A stretch of 64,000 nt of DNA from Niastella soli (GTDB lineage Bacteria > Bacteroidota > Bacteroidia > Chitinophagales > Chitinophagaceae): positions 248,001 through 312,000 of the forward strand of contig NZ_JAGHKO010000024.1 in NCBI RefSeq assembly GCF_017742245.1, in the 5' to 3' direction. Shown piece after piece: positions 53,438-62,557 of this stretch. Position 1 is the first letter of the stretch, and each line of letters opens with the position of its first letter. The notes beneath the pieces were generated by a model. The model had not been told where the DNA came from, searched no databases, and saw only the letters and a program-made list of their open reading frames with translations. A program made the translations under genes and the position numbers.

Positions 53438-54565
53438 ATGTCAAAGACATTGATGGCGACTGCGCCCAATACAGAAACCGATTTTTTACCACTCGAGGGA
53501 ACCGATTATGTGGAGTTTTATGTAGGCAACGCCAAACAGGCTGCCCATTTCTATAAAACCGCATTCGGCTTTCAGTCCATTGCTTATTCAGGCCCTGAAA
53601 CCGGTGTAAAAGACCGCGCCAGCTATGTGATAAGACAAAACAAACTCACCTTTGTATTAACTACACCTTTACGTGCCGGCAATCCCATGGCCGATCATAT
53701 TTACAAACATGGCGACGGCGTAAAAGTACTTGCCCTGCGTGTACAGGATGCCACCAAAGCCTGGGAGGAGACCACCAAACGCGGCGGTAAAAGTTATATG
53801 GAACCTACCCGCCTGAAAGATGACAGCGGCGAAGTGGTGTTAAGTGGTATTCACACCTATGGTGAAACCGTTCACCTGTTTGTAGAAAGAAAAAATTACA
53901 CCGGCGCCTTTATGCCCGGTTTTAAAGAATGGAAAACAGTATATAACCCAACCGATACCGGTCTGCAATATGTTGACCATTGCGTAGGTAATGTAGGCTG
54001 GGGTCAAATGAACAAATGGGTAAGTTTTTATGAAGAAGTGCTGGGCTTCCGCAACATCCTGAGCTTTGATGACAACGATATCTCTACAGAGTATTCGGCC
54101 CTGATGAGTAAGGTAATGAGCAATGGAAACGGATTTGTAAAATTCCCCATCAATGAGCCCGCAGAAGGCCGTAAAAAATCACAGATAGAAGAATACCTGG
54201 AGTTTTATGATGGCGAAGGCTGCCAGCACGTGGCGCTCGCAACCAATAACATTGTTGAAACGGTCACTACATTACGCGACCGTGGCGTAGAGTTCCTGAA
54301 GGTACCATCGAGCTATTATGATGAATTGCTCGGCAGGGTAGGGCATATAGATGAAGACCTGGAGCCGCTGAAAGAACTGGGCATTCTGGTTGACCGGGAT
54401 GACGAAGGCTACCTGTTGCAGATCTTTACCCGCCCGGTTGAAGACCGGCCTACTTTATTTTTTGAGATCATTCAGCGCAAAGGCGCTAAAAGTTTCGGCA
54501 AAGGAAACTTCAAAGCACTGTTCGAAGCCATTGAACGGGAACAGGAGCTGAGAGGAAATTTATAA
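53438..54565 (+). CDS. hppD: 4-hydroxyphenylpyruvate dioxygenase
   Basis: 375 residues. Iron enzyme that turns 4-hydroxyphenylpyruvate into homogentisate in tyrosine breakdown. Two vicinal-oxygen-chelate halves; 'GTDYVEFYVGNAKQAAHFYK' opens the first. Metal ligands: His in 'LQYVDHCVGNVGWGQMN', His in 'GEGCQHVALATNNIVET', and Glu in 'RPTLFFEIIQRKGAKSFGKG'. 'GNFKALFEAIEREQELRGNL' is the gating C-terminal helix. No other tyrosine-degradation genes adjoin it. ATG 53438. Confidence 0.95.
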   Translation: MSKTLMATAPNTETDFLPLEGTDYVEFYVGNAKQAAHFYKTAFGFQSIAYSGPETGVKDRASYVIRQNKLTFVLTTPLRAGNPMADHIYKHGDGVKVLALRVQDATKAWEETTKRGGKSYMEPTRLKDDSGEVVLSGIHTYGETVHLFVERKNYTGAFMPGFKEWKTVYNPTDTGLQYVDHCVGNVGWGQMNKWVSFYEEVLGFRNILSFDDNDISTEYSALMSKVMSNGNGFVKFPINEPAEGRKKSQIEEYLEFYDGEGCQHVALATNNIVETVTTLRDRGVEFLKVPSSYYDELLGRVGHIDEDLEPLKELGILVDRDDEGYLLQIFTRPVEDRPTLFFEIIQRKGAKSFGKGNFKALFEAIEREQELRGNL

Positions 54566-54967
54566 TGTATTACTGAGAAAATCTGCTGTTTAAAAGGCCT
54601 GGAAAAAGATGGGGTAACAAACATCTTTTCTCCGGGTCTTCCTTTTTTAAAAGGCAATCCACCCAAGGAAAACATAAATTTCTTACCTGGTACTGAAATC
54701 CGGAAAACCGGTAACTCCCCTCTTTTCGCATAAACATAAATCACAATTTATTGTTGAATACCCTGGTAATGAGCTGCACTACGTGCTAAACTGTTATTTA
54801 GCTACAGTTGAACATTCAAAATGGCATACAATAGATTATGTATTTTCCACAATGTGTATAAGAGAACTTGCATTTTGGATGCTCGTTTGTACTAATTTTA
54901 ACATCAATTAACGATAGTGTAGTAAATAATCGTAACCTATTTTTCGTTATTATCCCAGTTAACTTAC
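54566..54967. other. Intergenic region hppD-L,D-transpeptidase
   Basis: 402 nt. Apart from the hppD terminator at 54592-54648 nothing is coding; the right part is AT-rich and should carry the promoter of the next gene, but no clear TTG/TAnnTTTG pair was found. Confidence 0.4.
54592..54648 (+). terminator. Terminator after hppD
   Basis: Nested imperfect stem: aaaagg ... cctttt outside, aaaagatg/catctttt inside with a 10-nt loop, T-rich 3' end (ccttttttaaaa). Confidence 0.5.
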
Positions 54968-56158
54968 ATGAGATACGCGTATATACTATTACTGGGGGCC
55001 ATAAGCCTTGTAAAAACAGCTTCCGCGCAAACCGCAACAGCTGCCAGTATAAATTTTATAGATTACCAACGTGGCTTCCCGCGTATTAACGACGCGATCA
55101 AGAAAAAGGAAGACACCTTGATGAAGCAATTTGAGGAGAAGAGATTAGCCTGGCCTGCCCGCTACATTTATATTCGCTCCTTTAAATACGACAGCCAGAT
55201 AGAAGTGTGGGTTAAACAGGACCTGAGCGATAAGTTTGCACTGTTTAAAACTTACCGGGTATGCGCTATGGCCGGCTCATTAGGTCCCAAACGCATGCAG
55301 GGCGATTACCAGGTGCCCGAAGGCTTTTATTATATCAATGAGTTTAACCCACGGAGTAACTACTACCTGTCACTTGGGTTGAATTACCCCAATGCCAGCG
55401 ACCGGATACTAAGTGATTCCGTAATGCCTGGCGGCGATATTTATATCCATGGCAAGTGTGTTACCACGGGCTGTATCCCCATTAATAATGAGCAAATAGA
55501 GGAATTGTACATTCTGGCCGCTCACGCCAAAAGCGAAGGACAGGATTTTATTCCGGTGCATATATTCCCCATTCGTTTCGACAATCCCCGCAGCAGTGAA
55601 TACCTGAAGAAATATGTAAAGGATTTTCCAGAATACCTGCCACTGGTCGATGAGTTGAAACATGCTTACACTTTCTTTGAAAAGACCCGCAAACTGCCGG
55701 TGATCATGGTATCGAAAAAGGGGGAGTATGTAATAGATGGTATAATCCCCAAGGATAAAGAACCAGAACCGATAGCTAAAAAAGAACGCCGTCAGCTGAA
55801 GACCTATAACCAGGAGGAGATCTCCAATGTAGTGGAGCGTTTACCGGTTTTCCCCGGCGGCAATGATAAGTTCCAGGCATTTATTGATACCCTGAGCAAA
55901 GAAATGGTGCCTTACCTGGGCCAACAACAGAAAACCTTTGCCATGGTTGAATTTGTGATCAATAAAGAAGGAAAAGTGATCTACGCCAATGTTATCAAAG
56001 GAGGTAACGACGATCTGAACGATCACCTGATTGAAGCTTTTGAGAACATGCCCCAATGGACACCAGCAGTTAAGCACGATCAAACCGTCTCTGTAAAATT
56101 AAAGCAGACCATCTTTATTGAAAAGCCCGAAACGCAGGTTATTGGGAGTGTACAGTAA
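54968..56158 (+). CDS. L,D-transpeptidase (YafK/YkuD-like) fused to a TonB-C-like domain
   Basis: 396 residues. Signal peptide (1-20, ends 'KTASAQ'). YkuD-type domain (about 45-215): 'WPARYIYIRSFKYDSQIEVW', 'YQVPEGFYYINEFNPRSNYY', and the active site 'DIYIHGKCVTTGCIPINNEQ', where His and the Cys of TTGC are catalytic; the 'GCIPI' form is that of YafK-like enzymes. C-terminal domain (about 290-390) 'VVERLPVFPGGNDKFQAFID' ... 'AMVEFVINKEGKVIYANVIK' resembles the TonB C-terminal domain found in many Bacteroidota. The enzyme part crosslinks or trims peptidoglycan in the periplasm. Confidence 0.85.
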   Translation: MRYAYILLLGAISLVKTASAQTATAASINFIDYQRGFPRINDAIKKKEDTLMKQFEEKRLAWPARYIYIRSFKYDSQIEVWVKQDLSDKFALFKTYRVCAMAGSLGPKRMQGDYQVPEGFYYINEFNPRSNYYLSLGLNYPNASDRILSDSVMPGGDIYIHGKCVTTGCIPINNEQIEELYILAAHAKSEGQDFIPVHIFPIRFDNPRSSEYLKKYVKDFPEYLPLVDELKHAYTFFEKTRKLPVIMVSKKGEYVIDGIIPKDKEPEPIAKKERRQLKTYNQEEISNVVERLPVFPGGNDKFQAFIDTLSKEMVPYLGQQQKTFAMVEFVINKEGKVIYANVIKGGNDDLNDHLIEAFENMPQWTPAVKHDQTVSVKLKQTIFIEKPETQVIGSVQ

Positions 56159-56402
56159 TTCCTGAATCCGCAATCAGCAATCAGCAATGGGTTCCCGCAA
56201 ATTGAAGGACCCCACAATTTGCAACCGCACTAAAATAATAGTTCAAACATATTCCAAAAACAAATGCCCCTGGCTCAGCCGGGGGCATTTGTTTTATAAT
56301 AAATTCTAAAATTTTACAGTAAGCGACGTACTAATAAAATCAGGTAATCAAAACAATCATGAGTCTATTACCAATTCAGGATTGCCGATTGCCGATTGCC
56401 GA

Positions 56403-56555
56403 TTAAATAATATCCATAGCCTTCACAAAGAATGTGCACACGAAAGGCAGGATCAGGGTCAGATATTCCCAATGCGTAGCAATAGCAAAAAGAAACGCCG
56501 CAGTTGATGCTAAAAACAGGATCCAGTACAAAAATTTAGAAGAGCCATTAGCCAT
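56403..56555 (-). CDS. Small two-helix membrane protein
   Basis: 50 residues from ATG 56555 (MANGSSKFLYWILFLAST). The frame extends 26 codons further up, but a full-match -7 box (TACTTTTGC on the reverse strand, 56573-56581) lies inside that part, so the short form is favoured. Two hydrophobic segments (about 8-26 and 30-48). Function unknown. Confidence 0.55.
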   Translation of the reverse strand: MANGSSKFLYWILFLASTAAFLFAIATHWEYLTLILPFVCTFFVKAMDII

Positions 56556-56572
56556 ATTGGTAAAATTTTGGG

Positions 56573-56581
56573 GCAAAAGTA
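56573..56581 (-). promoter_or_regulatory. -7 box of the small membrane protein gene
   Basis: TACTTTTGC on the reverse strand, 17 nt before ATG 56555. Confidence 0.5.
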
Positions 56582-56801
56582 GTGCGAAAGTTTTGAAATA
56601 GAAAATAGGTGTGTATTTTTTACTATCTTTCAAATCTCAAACCTCCCGGTTGTGGCTCGCTGATTTGTCCTGATTTTCCCGGACCATTAAGGCCTTAATG
56701 GTATAATTTTAGAATGCTTGCTATAATTTCGTATTGAGCATGAACATGTTATCTGGCTTTCCCCCTTTTTAAAATCCAGTACATGAAATAAAAACACTAT
56801 T

Positions 56802-59489
56802 ATGACGATCCATTTCTACATTAGATTTTTTACCCGGCCCGGCGAATCCCTTTCCGTAACTGGCAATACTGACGAGCTGGGAAACAACGATATTGATAAA
56901 GCACTACCATTAACCTGGCTCAATCATGACCTGTGGACGGGCACGGTAACCATAAATAATCCACAAACCGATGCCATTCATTACACCTACATTTACAAGG
57001 GCATAGATGGATATCTGGCGCAGGAGTGGGACGATCACAAAACGATCGACATCTCCAAAAAGCCCATGCAGGAGATCAGGGTAATGGATACCTGGAACCA
57101 TCCCGGAGAGTTTGAGAACGCATTCTATACCGATCCCTTCCAGGAAATACTGCTCAAAGAACAGGAAACCCACACCAAGGCCAAGCCTGTTAAAAATGCT
57201 ACCCACTATTTTAAAGTAAAAGCGCCGCTTCTCGAAAAAAATGAAGTAGTGTGCCTGCTCGGTAGCAATAAAATACTGGCCGACTGGAATGAAGAGGAGC
57301 CGGTATTGCTACATCGCGAAAACAACTGGTGGGCGATAAAACTGTCACTACCCAAGGAATCGTTTCCCATTCAATATAAATACGGGGTATATAATACAAA
57401 AAGTAAAAGCCTGGTTCGATTTGAAGCAGGAGAGAACCGCTGGTTACATGGTGACGCCCTGTTAAACACCCTCACCATTTTACACGATGGTTTTGTACGA
57501 TTGCCCAATTCTACCTGGAAAGGCGCCGGCGTGGTACTTCCGGTATTTAGCTTACGAAGTAAAAACTCATTTGGTACCGGTGAATTCACCGACCTGAAAC
57601 TGCTGGTGGACTGGGCCGCAAAAACCGGCCTGAAAATGATCCAGATCCTGCCGGTAAACGATACTACTGCCACCCATACCTGGCTAGACAGCTATCCATA
57701 CGCTGCTATTTCAGCATTTGCCTTACACCCGCTGTATTTGAACATCAGCAAGGTTGCAGGCAAAAAATTCGCCGACCTCATAAAACCACTAAAGAAGAAA
57801 CAGGCACAACTGAACGACCTGCCCGAGGTAGATTATGAAGGAGTGATGCATGTAAAGCTCGCAGCCATAAAAGAGTTGTACATGGTGCAAAAAGAAGAAT
57901 GGGCAACCGACGAAGATTACCTGGCATTTTTTGAAAACAATAAACACTGGCTGGTACCTTATGCGGTTTTCTGCAGCCTGCGCGACCGCAATGGAACAGC
58001 CGATTTCAACCACTGGAAGACAAATAATATTTACAATAAAGAAGCCATTCAAAAACTGGCTTCCCCTAAAAGCAAACAGTACGATGAAGTAGCCATTCAT
58101 TATTTTACGCAATATCACTTGCATACGCAGTTGCAGGAAGCAGCGGCATATGCGCATAAGAATGGCGTTATATTAAAAGGCGATATTGCCATTGGGGTGT
58201 ACAGGTACAGCAGCGATACCTGGGTTGAACCGGAATTGTATCATATGGAATTGCAGGCTGGCGCCCCACCAGATGATTTTGCAGTCCGCGGGCAAAACTG
58301 GGGATTTCCTACATATAACTGGGAACGTATGGCAGCTGACGGTTATGAATGGTGGCACCAGCGGTTTATACAAATGAGTAATTACTTCGATGCCTTCCGC
58401 ATCGATCATATACTGGGTTTCTTTCGCATCTGGAGTATCCCCGTGCACGCTGTAGAAGGCATTATGGGCCATTTTGTAAAGGCACTCCCTGTTCATGCAG
58501 CAGAGTTTGAACAACGCGGCATCTGGTTCAATCAGGTGCGGTATTGTCAACCATTCATCAACGATACCGTGTTATGGGATATGTTTGGTCCGAATAAAGA
58601 AAAGTTCTTACCATATCTGGATACTGTCGGAAATCAATACACGTTAAAACCGGAGTTCGCCACCCAGCGTCAGGTAGAAACACATTTTGATGCGCTGGAA
58701 CGGAGTGAGGAAAACCAGCATTTGCGGCAGGGGTTATACGATCTTATTTCGAATGTGATCTTATTTGAAGAGCCAGGATCACAGGGACGTGAATTCCATT
58801 TCCGCATCAGCATGGAGAATACCCTTTCCTTCCGGCATTTGGAAGGCTATGTGCAGGATAAACTGAAAGAATTATATGTAAATTACTTTTATGAGCGGCA
58901 GGAACATTTTTGGATGCAGGAAGGGTTACGTAAATTGCCGGCGCTCAAGCGTTCCACCAACATGCTTATTTGCGGGGAAGACCTGGGCATGGTGCCTCAA
59001 TGCGTACCGGTTGTAATGAAACAACTGGGTATTGTGAGCCTGGAAATTCAACGGATGCCCAAAGACATTCATACAGAATTCTTCCATCCGGCCAGCGCCC
59101 CGTATTTGTCGGTGGTTACCCCATCAACACATGATATGAGCACTATTCGCGGTTGGTGGGAAGAGGACCGCACAAAAACGCAAAAGTTCTTTAATACGGT
59201 GTTGGGGCAATGGGGAGAGGCGCCGCAAACTTGTGAAGCCTGGATCAATAAAGCCATTGTGATACAGCACCTGCAGTCACCCGCCTTGTGGGCAACATTC
59301 CAGTTGCAGGACCTGTTAGGGATGAATGAGACCCTACGCAGGGAAAACCCGCAGGAAGAACGCATTAACATACCAGCCATACCCAAACATTACTGGCGGT
59401 ACCGTATGCACCTGACACTGGAACAGTTGCTTAAAGAAAAAGAGTTCAATGAGGAGTTGGAAGAGTTTGTGAAGGAAGCAGGCAGGTAG
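56802..59489 (+). CDS. malQ: 4-alpha-glucanotransferase with two N-terminal CBM20 domains
   Basis: 895 residues. Two starch-binding CBM20 domains (about 1-110, 'TIHFYIRFFTRPGESLSVTG', and 130-245, 'VCLLGSNKILADWNEEEPVL') precede the GH77 catalytic domain. Catalytic motifs: nucleophile Asp in 'FRIDHILGFFRIWSIP', acid/base Glu in 'MLICGEDLGMVP', and Asp in 'VVTPSTHDMSTIRGWW'. Transfers glucan segments in glycogen/maltodextrin metabolism. The CBM20-bearing form is like plant DPE2 and is common in Bacteroidota. No signal peptide, so cytosolic. Confidence 0.95.
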   Translation: MTIHFYIRFFTRPGESLSVTGNTDELGNNDIDKALPLTWLNHDLWTGTVTINNPQTDAIHYTYIYKGIDGYLAQEWDDHKTIDISKKPMQEIRVMDTWNHPGEFENAFYTDPFQEILLKEQETHTKAKPVKNATHYFKVKAPLLEKNEVVCLLGSNKILADWNEEEPVLLHRENNWWAIKLSLPKESFPIQYKYGVYNTKSKSLVRFEAGENRWLHGDALLNTLTILHDGFVRLPNSTWKGAGVVLPVFSLRSKNSFGTGEFTDLKLLVDWAAKTGLKMIQILPVNDTTATHTWLDSYPYAAISAFALHPLYLNISKVAGKKFADLIKPLKKKQAQLNDLPEVDYEGVMHVKLAAIKELYMVQKEEWATDEDYLAFFENNKHWLVPYAVFCSLRDRNGTADFNHWKTNNIYNKEAIQKLASPKSKQYDEVAIHYFTQYHLHTQLQEAAAYAHKNGVILKGDIAIGVYRYSSDTWVEPELYHMELQAGAPPDDFAVRGQNWGFPTYNWERMAADGYEWWHQRFIQMSNYFDAFRIDHILGFFRIWSIPVHAVEGIMGHFVKALPVHAAEFEQRGIWFNQVRYCQPFINDTVLWDMFGPNKEKFLPYLDTVGNQYTLKPEFATQRQVETHFDALERSEENQHLRQGLYDLISNVILFEEPGSQGREFHFRISMENTLSFRHLEGYVQDKLKELYVNYFYERQEHFWMQEGLRKLPALKRSTNMLICGEDLGMVPQCVPVVMKQLGIVSLEIQRMPKDIHTEFFHPASAPYLSVVTPSTHDMSTIRGWWEEDRTKTQKFFNTVLGQWGEAPQTCEAWINKAIVIQHLQSPALWATFQLQDLLGMNETLRRENPQEERINIPAIPKHYWRYRMHLTLEQLLKEKEFNEELEEFVKEAGR

Positions 59490-59654
59490 CATTAAAAATC
59501 ATGAAATAGGAATGAGAAATTAGAAAGAGGATACAGCATTCTCTTTCTAATTTCTCATTTTTAATTTTTCATTCTTAATTTTTCATTCTTAATTTCAACA
59601 TTGGAGATACCGGCGCTTGTCGGTGATTCAAAATTCAATATTCATTATTTATAA

Positions 59655-60686
59655 ATGAAAGTAGCGTACAAGACAACCAATCTGCCCTTCAAATACCCTT
59701 TTACCATTTCAAAAGGAACCAAAACCCATCAGCCCTCATTGATCGTTCAGCTCGAAAACAGGGGCGCGGTTGGCTATGGGGAAGCACCTGCGATCACCTA
59801 TTACAATATCCCTGTAGAAAAAATGGTGGCTGATCTGGAACAGAAAAAGCTGTTCATTGAAAAATTCGCCTTTACAGATCCCGAGCGCTACTGGCATTAC
59901 CTGCACCATTTATACCCGCAAAATAACTTTCTTGTTTGCGCATTGGATATCGCCGCCTGGGATATGTATGGAAAGGTGCGCAACCAACCTTTGTACAAAT
60001 TATGGGGACTGGAGATGGATGTACAAAAAGCCCCTGCTACTGATTACACCATCGGCATAGATACCATTGAAAAAATGGTAGCCAAAATGCAGGAGAAACC
60101 CTGGCCCATCTATAAGATCAAATTAGGCACCGACCAGGATATTGAGATTGTGACCGCTTTACGCAAACATACGGATGCTATTCTACGCGTTGACGCCAAT
60201 GCCGCCTGGACGGTAAATGAAGCCCTGGAGAAATTACCCGCCCTGAAAGACCTGGGAGTTGAATTTGTAGAGCAACCCCTGGCCAAGGACGACTGGGAAG
60301 GCATGAAGCGGTTATACAACGAATCGCCCTTACCCTTAATAGCCGATGAAAGCTGTGTGCTGGAACAGGACGTAAAAAAATGCCAGGGACATTTTCATGG
60401 GATCAATATCAAGCTTACCAAGTGCAGTGGCATTACGCCAGCCCGCCGCATGATCAAAGAAGCCCGTGAAGGGGGAATGAAAGTAATGGTGGGCAGTATG
60501 AATGAAAGCACCGTAGGGTCAGCCGCCATTGCCCATTTAAACCCCTTGCTTGATTATGTTGATATGGATGGCCCCTTGTTACTGGCTGAGGACATTGCCA
60601 CCGGATTACAGTTTGATAATGGGAAGGTAACAGTTAGTGAGGCACCGGGGTTAGGGATAAAAATAGATCCTTCACTTTTTTCATAA
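59655..60686 (+). CDS. Dipeptide epimerase (L-Ala-D/L-Glu epimerase type)
   Basis: 343 residues, enolase superfamily. 'YKTTNLPFKYPFTISKGTKT' is the capping domain; the barrel holds Lys in 'PIYKIKLGTDQD' (KxK), metal ligands in 'LRVDANAAWTVNEALEKL', 'VEFVEQPLAKDDWEGMKRLY' and 'LIADESC', and Lys in 'GINIKLTKCSGITPARRM'. Recycles peptidoglycan-derived L-Ala-D-Glu. The substrate is inferred from the family, and cell-wall peptides may be released by enzymes such as the L,D-transpeptidase or NlpC/P60 proteins in the window. Confidence 0.9.
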   Translation: MKVAYKTTNLPFKYPFTISKGTKTHQPSLIVQLENRGAVGYGEAPAITYYNIPVEKMVADLEQKKLFIEKFAFTDPERYWHYLHHLYPQNNFLVCALDIAAWDMYGKVRNQPLYKLWGLEMDVQKAPATDYTIGIDTIEKMVAKMQEKPWPIYKIKLGTDQDIEIVTALRKHTDAILRVDANAAWTVNEALEKLPALKDLGVEFVEQPLAKDDWEGMKRLYNESPLPLIADESCVLEQDVKKCQGHFHGINIKLTKCSGITPARRMIKEAREGGMKVMVGSMNESTVGSAAIAHLNPLLDYVDMDGPLLLAEDIATGLQFDNGKVTVSEAPGLGIKIDPSLFS

Positions 60687-60828
60687 TCCCTGCACAATTA
60701 TCGGCCAAAACAGCACGCTTATAATAAAAAACTGCGCGCCAATCAATTTCAGCCACCAGGTTGAATAAAATTGCTATTTTACCGGTGGAAGCAAAATATT
60801 TGATCGCTCCAACAATAAAAGATTTAAT

Positions 60829-61104
60829 ATGACTTCTTTTATTTCAATATTAAAATTCTTTGTTGTTGTTGTTTGTTGTTGGTATGTCGCCTGTATAGTA
60901 TTTGGTACTCACGAAGCTGCTAGTGATGGCTCTGATGAAATTGGATTTCCTGTTACATTTAAAAGAGAATTTAACGGAAAATGCGATCCTCCATGTGTAG
61001 AGACTGGATTTTTCCCTGGAAAGTTTATTCTGGATATTTTAATTGTATTTGTAATTTCTTTTGTCGCAAGGTCCGTAGTGCATAGAATTAAAGTTCGTAA
61101 ATGA
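60829..61104 (+). CDS. Hypothetical small membrane protein
   Basis: 91 residues. Hydrophobic N-terminus (about 5-26) and second span (about 67-85), with an extracytoplasmic loop that has two Cys ('GKCDPPCVETG'). No family recognised. The start is ATG 60829; it lies 142 nt after the epimerase gene and 32 nt ahead of the next gene. Confidence 0.55.
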   Translation: MTSFISILKFFVVVVCCWYVACIVFGTHEAASDGSDEIGFPVTFKREFNGKCDPPCVETGFFPGKFILDILIVFVISFVARSVVHRIKVRK

Positions 61105-61136
61105 GGGGTTAACGCTTTAAAATTATTAATTTACCG

Positions 61137-61685
61137 ATGGAAATCATAAAAGAAATGAATATGAGATACTTCAGTCTAATCGCAGGAACAATCTTTTTCG
61201 CTACCATTGGCTGTAAATCGGAAAGTAACTCAAATACCATACTTTTAAAATCATACGCAACAGCGCCAGCAAAACCCAGTGCTTTTTTCAATAGTATAGA
61301 GCAGGCTTCATTTAAATATACCCGTAGCGATCTATTTAAAACGGGCAAATTACCGGCCGCACAATTAATATTTACTGCCGATTCAACCATCCATTCCGGA
61401 GGAACTAAGTACCTGACTAAACTAAAGTATTACAATACCCGAAAGGGAATTTTTGGAATGGGCTCACTGGTTACCAGCAATACTACAATGCTATTATTCA
61501 CAAAGGACAAACAATTTCATACCCTGGAAGTAAAAGGCGCAGCAGGATATTTTGAATTTTTAGGTAACAAAAATGACAAATATTATTTTCGGCTCTCCAT
61601 GCCCGATGCTGTTACTACCTGTTTTTCTTTAAGTTTAGATCAACCAGATGTTCTTATAACAGAATATACGGTGGAAGGGGAATAA
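61137..61685 (+). CDS. Hypothetical lipoprotein
   Basis: 182 residues, or 174 from the internal Met at 61161 (MRYFSLIAGTIFFATIGC), which gives a more normal signal peptide. Lipobox 'FATIGC', then Ser/Asn-rich linker and a beta-rich domain ('YLTKLKYYNTRKGIFGMGSL', 'KDKQFHTLEVKGAAGYFEF'). Function unknown. Followed immediately by a terminator. Confidence 0.65.
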   Translation: MEIIKEMNMRYFSLIAGTIFFATIGCKSESNSNTILLKSYATAPAKPSAFFNSIEQASFKYTRSDLFKTGKLPAAQLIFTADSTIHSGGTKYLTKLKYYNTRKGIFGMGSLVTSNTTMLLFTKDKQFHTLEVKGAAGYFEFLGNKNDKYYFRLSMPDAVTTCFSLSLDQPDVLITEYTVEGE

Positions 61686-61687
61686 AA

Positions 61688-61720
61688 AAACACGCCCTGT
61701 ACAAAACAGGGCGTGCCGAT
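61688..61720 (+). terminator. Terminator after the lipoprotein gene
   Basis: Stem acgccctgt/acagggcgt with a 5-nt loop (acaaa), beginning 3 nt after the stop codon. Lacks a strong T-tract, so efficiency is uncertain. Confidence 0.6.
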
Positions 61721-61971
61721 AGAAGCATATTTGCAAGTCAGATTGTACTTCACATAAAAACCTGTTACAGCTATGCCTCCCTGTGCGTGCCGACTTATTC
61801 CGTATAACAATAACTATTTAAAGCTGTTTCTACAGCGCATATTCTTGAAATTATAAAAAACATTCAGAAGCTTTAACAAAGAACACTCAGGAGAGTAGCT
61901 AGCGGTATCATATACCTGAAACCGAAGTTAAGGATTCCACATTGAATATAACAAAAAAATAATCCGAAATA

Positions 61972-62003
61972 ATAAAAAACCTCCCGCCCATTAGGGCGGA
62001 AGG
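61972..62003 (-). terminator. Reverse-strand intrinsic terminator
   Basis: On the reverse strand: ccttccgccc (62003-61994), loop taat, gggcgggagg (61989-61980), then six T. Strong and not next to any gene end, as the receptor gene has its own hairpin at 62497. Confidence 0.75.
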
Positions 62004-62368
62004 TCAATCTCTTTGGATGGTTTCCAAAAGGATCAGTGATTCGGGTCTTTCATAGATTGGATATTGCTACAAATCGGTGCAATAACGGGTACGAAATACG
62101 GATTTACGGATACTAAAAAATCAAGCCTTACCAGGTACAGTGAGTTCAGGTTATTAATCGCTACTATTCAGAGTCAACCCTGATAAAGTCAGGGTCATTT
62201 AAGGTCTACTGCTACAATCAGGTTTCAGGACTTAGGGTTCATTCAGGTCATTTAAGGTCTACTTGCTACAGATCAGGCCTTCCTACAAAATGTTCAATCA
62301 GGTCTTTTAAGGTCTACTGGGTACGGTTTAGGATCAGGCCTTGGTTTCATTTGTATTGGATTGTTATA
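61975..62368 (-). ncRNA. Candidate repeat-containing non-coding RNA, about 390 nt
   Basis: Runs from a near-consensus promoter (62374-62406) to the terminator at 61972-62003 on the reverse strand. The first 180 nt hold three units of an AGTAGACCTTAAA-TGACC-type repeat. Only tiny ORFs exist (for example an 18-codon one starting with ATGAAACCAAGG near 62350). No known RNA family was recognised. Confidence 0.5.
62191..62345. repeat. Three about-54-bp degenerate tandem units
   Basis: Core 'gtcatttaaggtctact' at 62194-62210, 62247-62263 and (as gtcttttaaggtctact) 62302-62318, spaced 53 and 55 bp. Each core is followed by a 'g.tac' string and then by 'atcagg', so the units extend beyond the core. 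Confidence 0.85.
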
Positions 62369-62373
62369 ACGAT

Positions 62374-62406
62374 GTAAAAGTACACTCTCCGCCCACCTAT
62401 TTGCAA
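62374..62406 (-). promoter_or_regulatory. Reverse-strand promoter of the repeat RNA
   Basis: On the reverse strand TTG (62406-62404), 21-nt spacer, TACTTTTAC (62382-62374): one mismatch to TAnnTTTG. Points into the repeat units. Confidence 0.55.
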
Positions 62407-62496
62407 GTTTTGGCCATAGTGGTTCTTTTAATTGATTATTAATGCTTAAAACCGCTAAGCACATCTACTTAGTCATATGGGTTAGCACCGCATAAA

Positions 62497-62533
62497 CAAA
62501 GGGTGTACCCGCAATGGGTACACCCTTTTCCGT
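62497..62533 (-). terminator. Terminator of the TonB-receptor gene
   Basis: Stem gggtgtaccc/gggtacaccc with a 5-nt loop, T- and A-runs on both sides, 25 nt beyond the receptor stop. Confidence 0.8.
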
Positions 62534-62557
62534 GCTCAATATGTCGGCATCACATTA

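Larger units (their letters stand above)
61686..62557. other. Convergent intergenic region with a reverse-strand RNA unit
   Basis: 872 nt between the lipoprotein gene (+) and the receptor gene (-). Contains terminators at 61688, 61980 and 62497, three about-54-nt repeat units at 62191-62345 and a reverse-strand promoter at 62374-62406. No ORF of merit. Confidence 0.6.

Noticed and set aside
62191-62345. Three spaced repeats as a small CRISPR array
   Set aside because: Core repeats are imperfect, the spacers share sequence with each other (atcagg strings), and there are no cas genes nearby.
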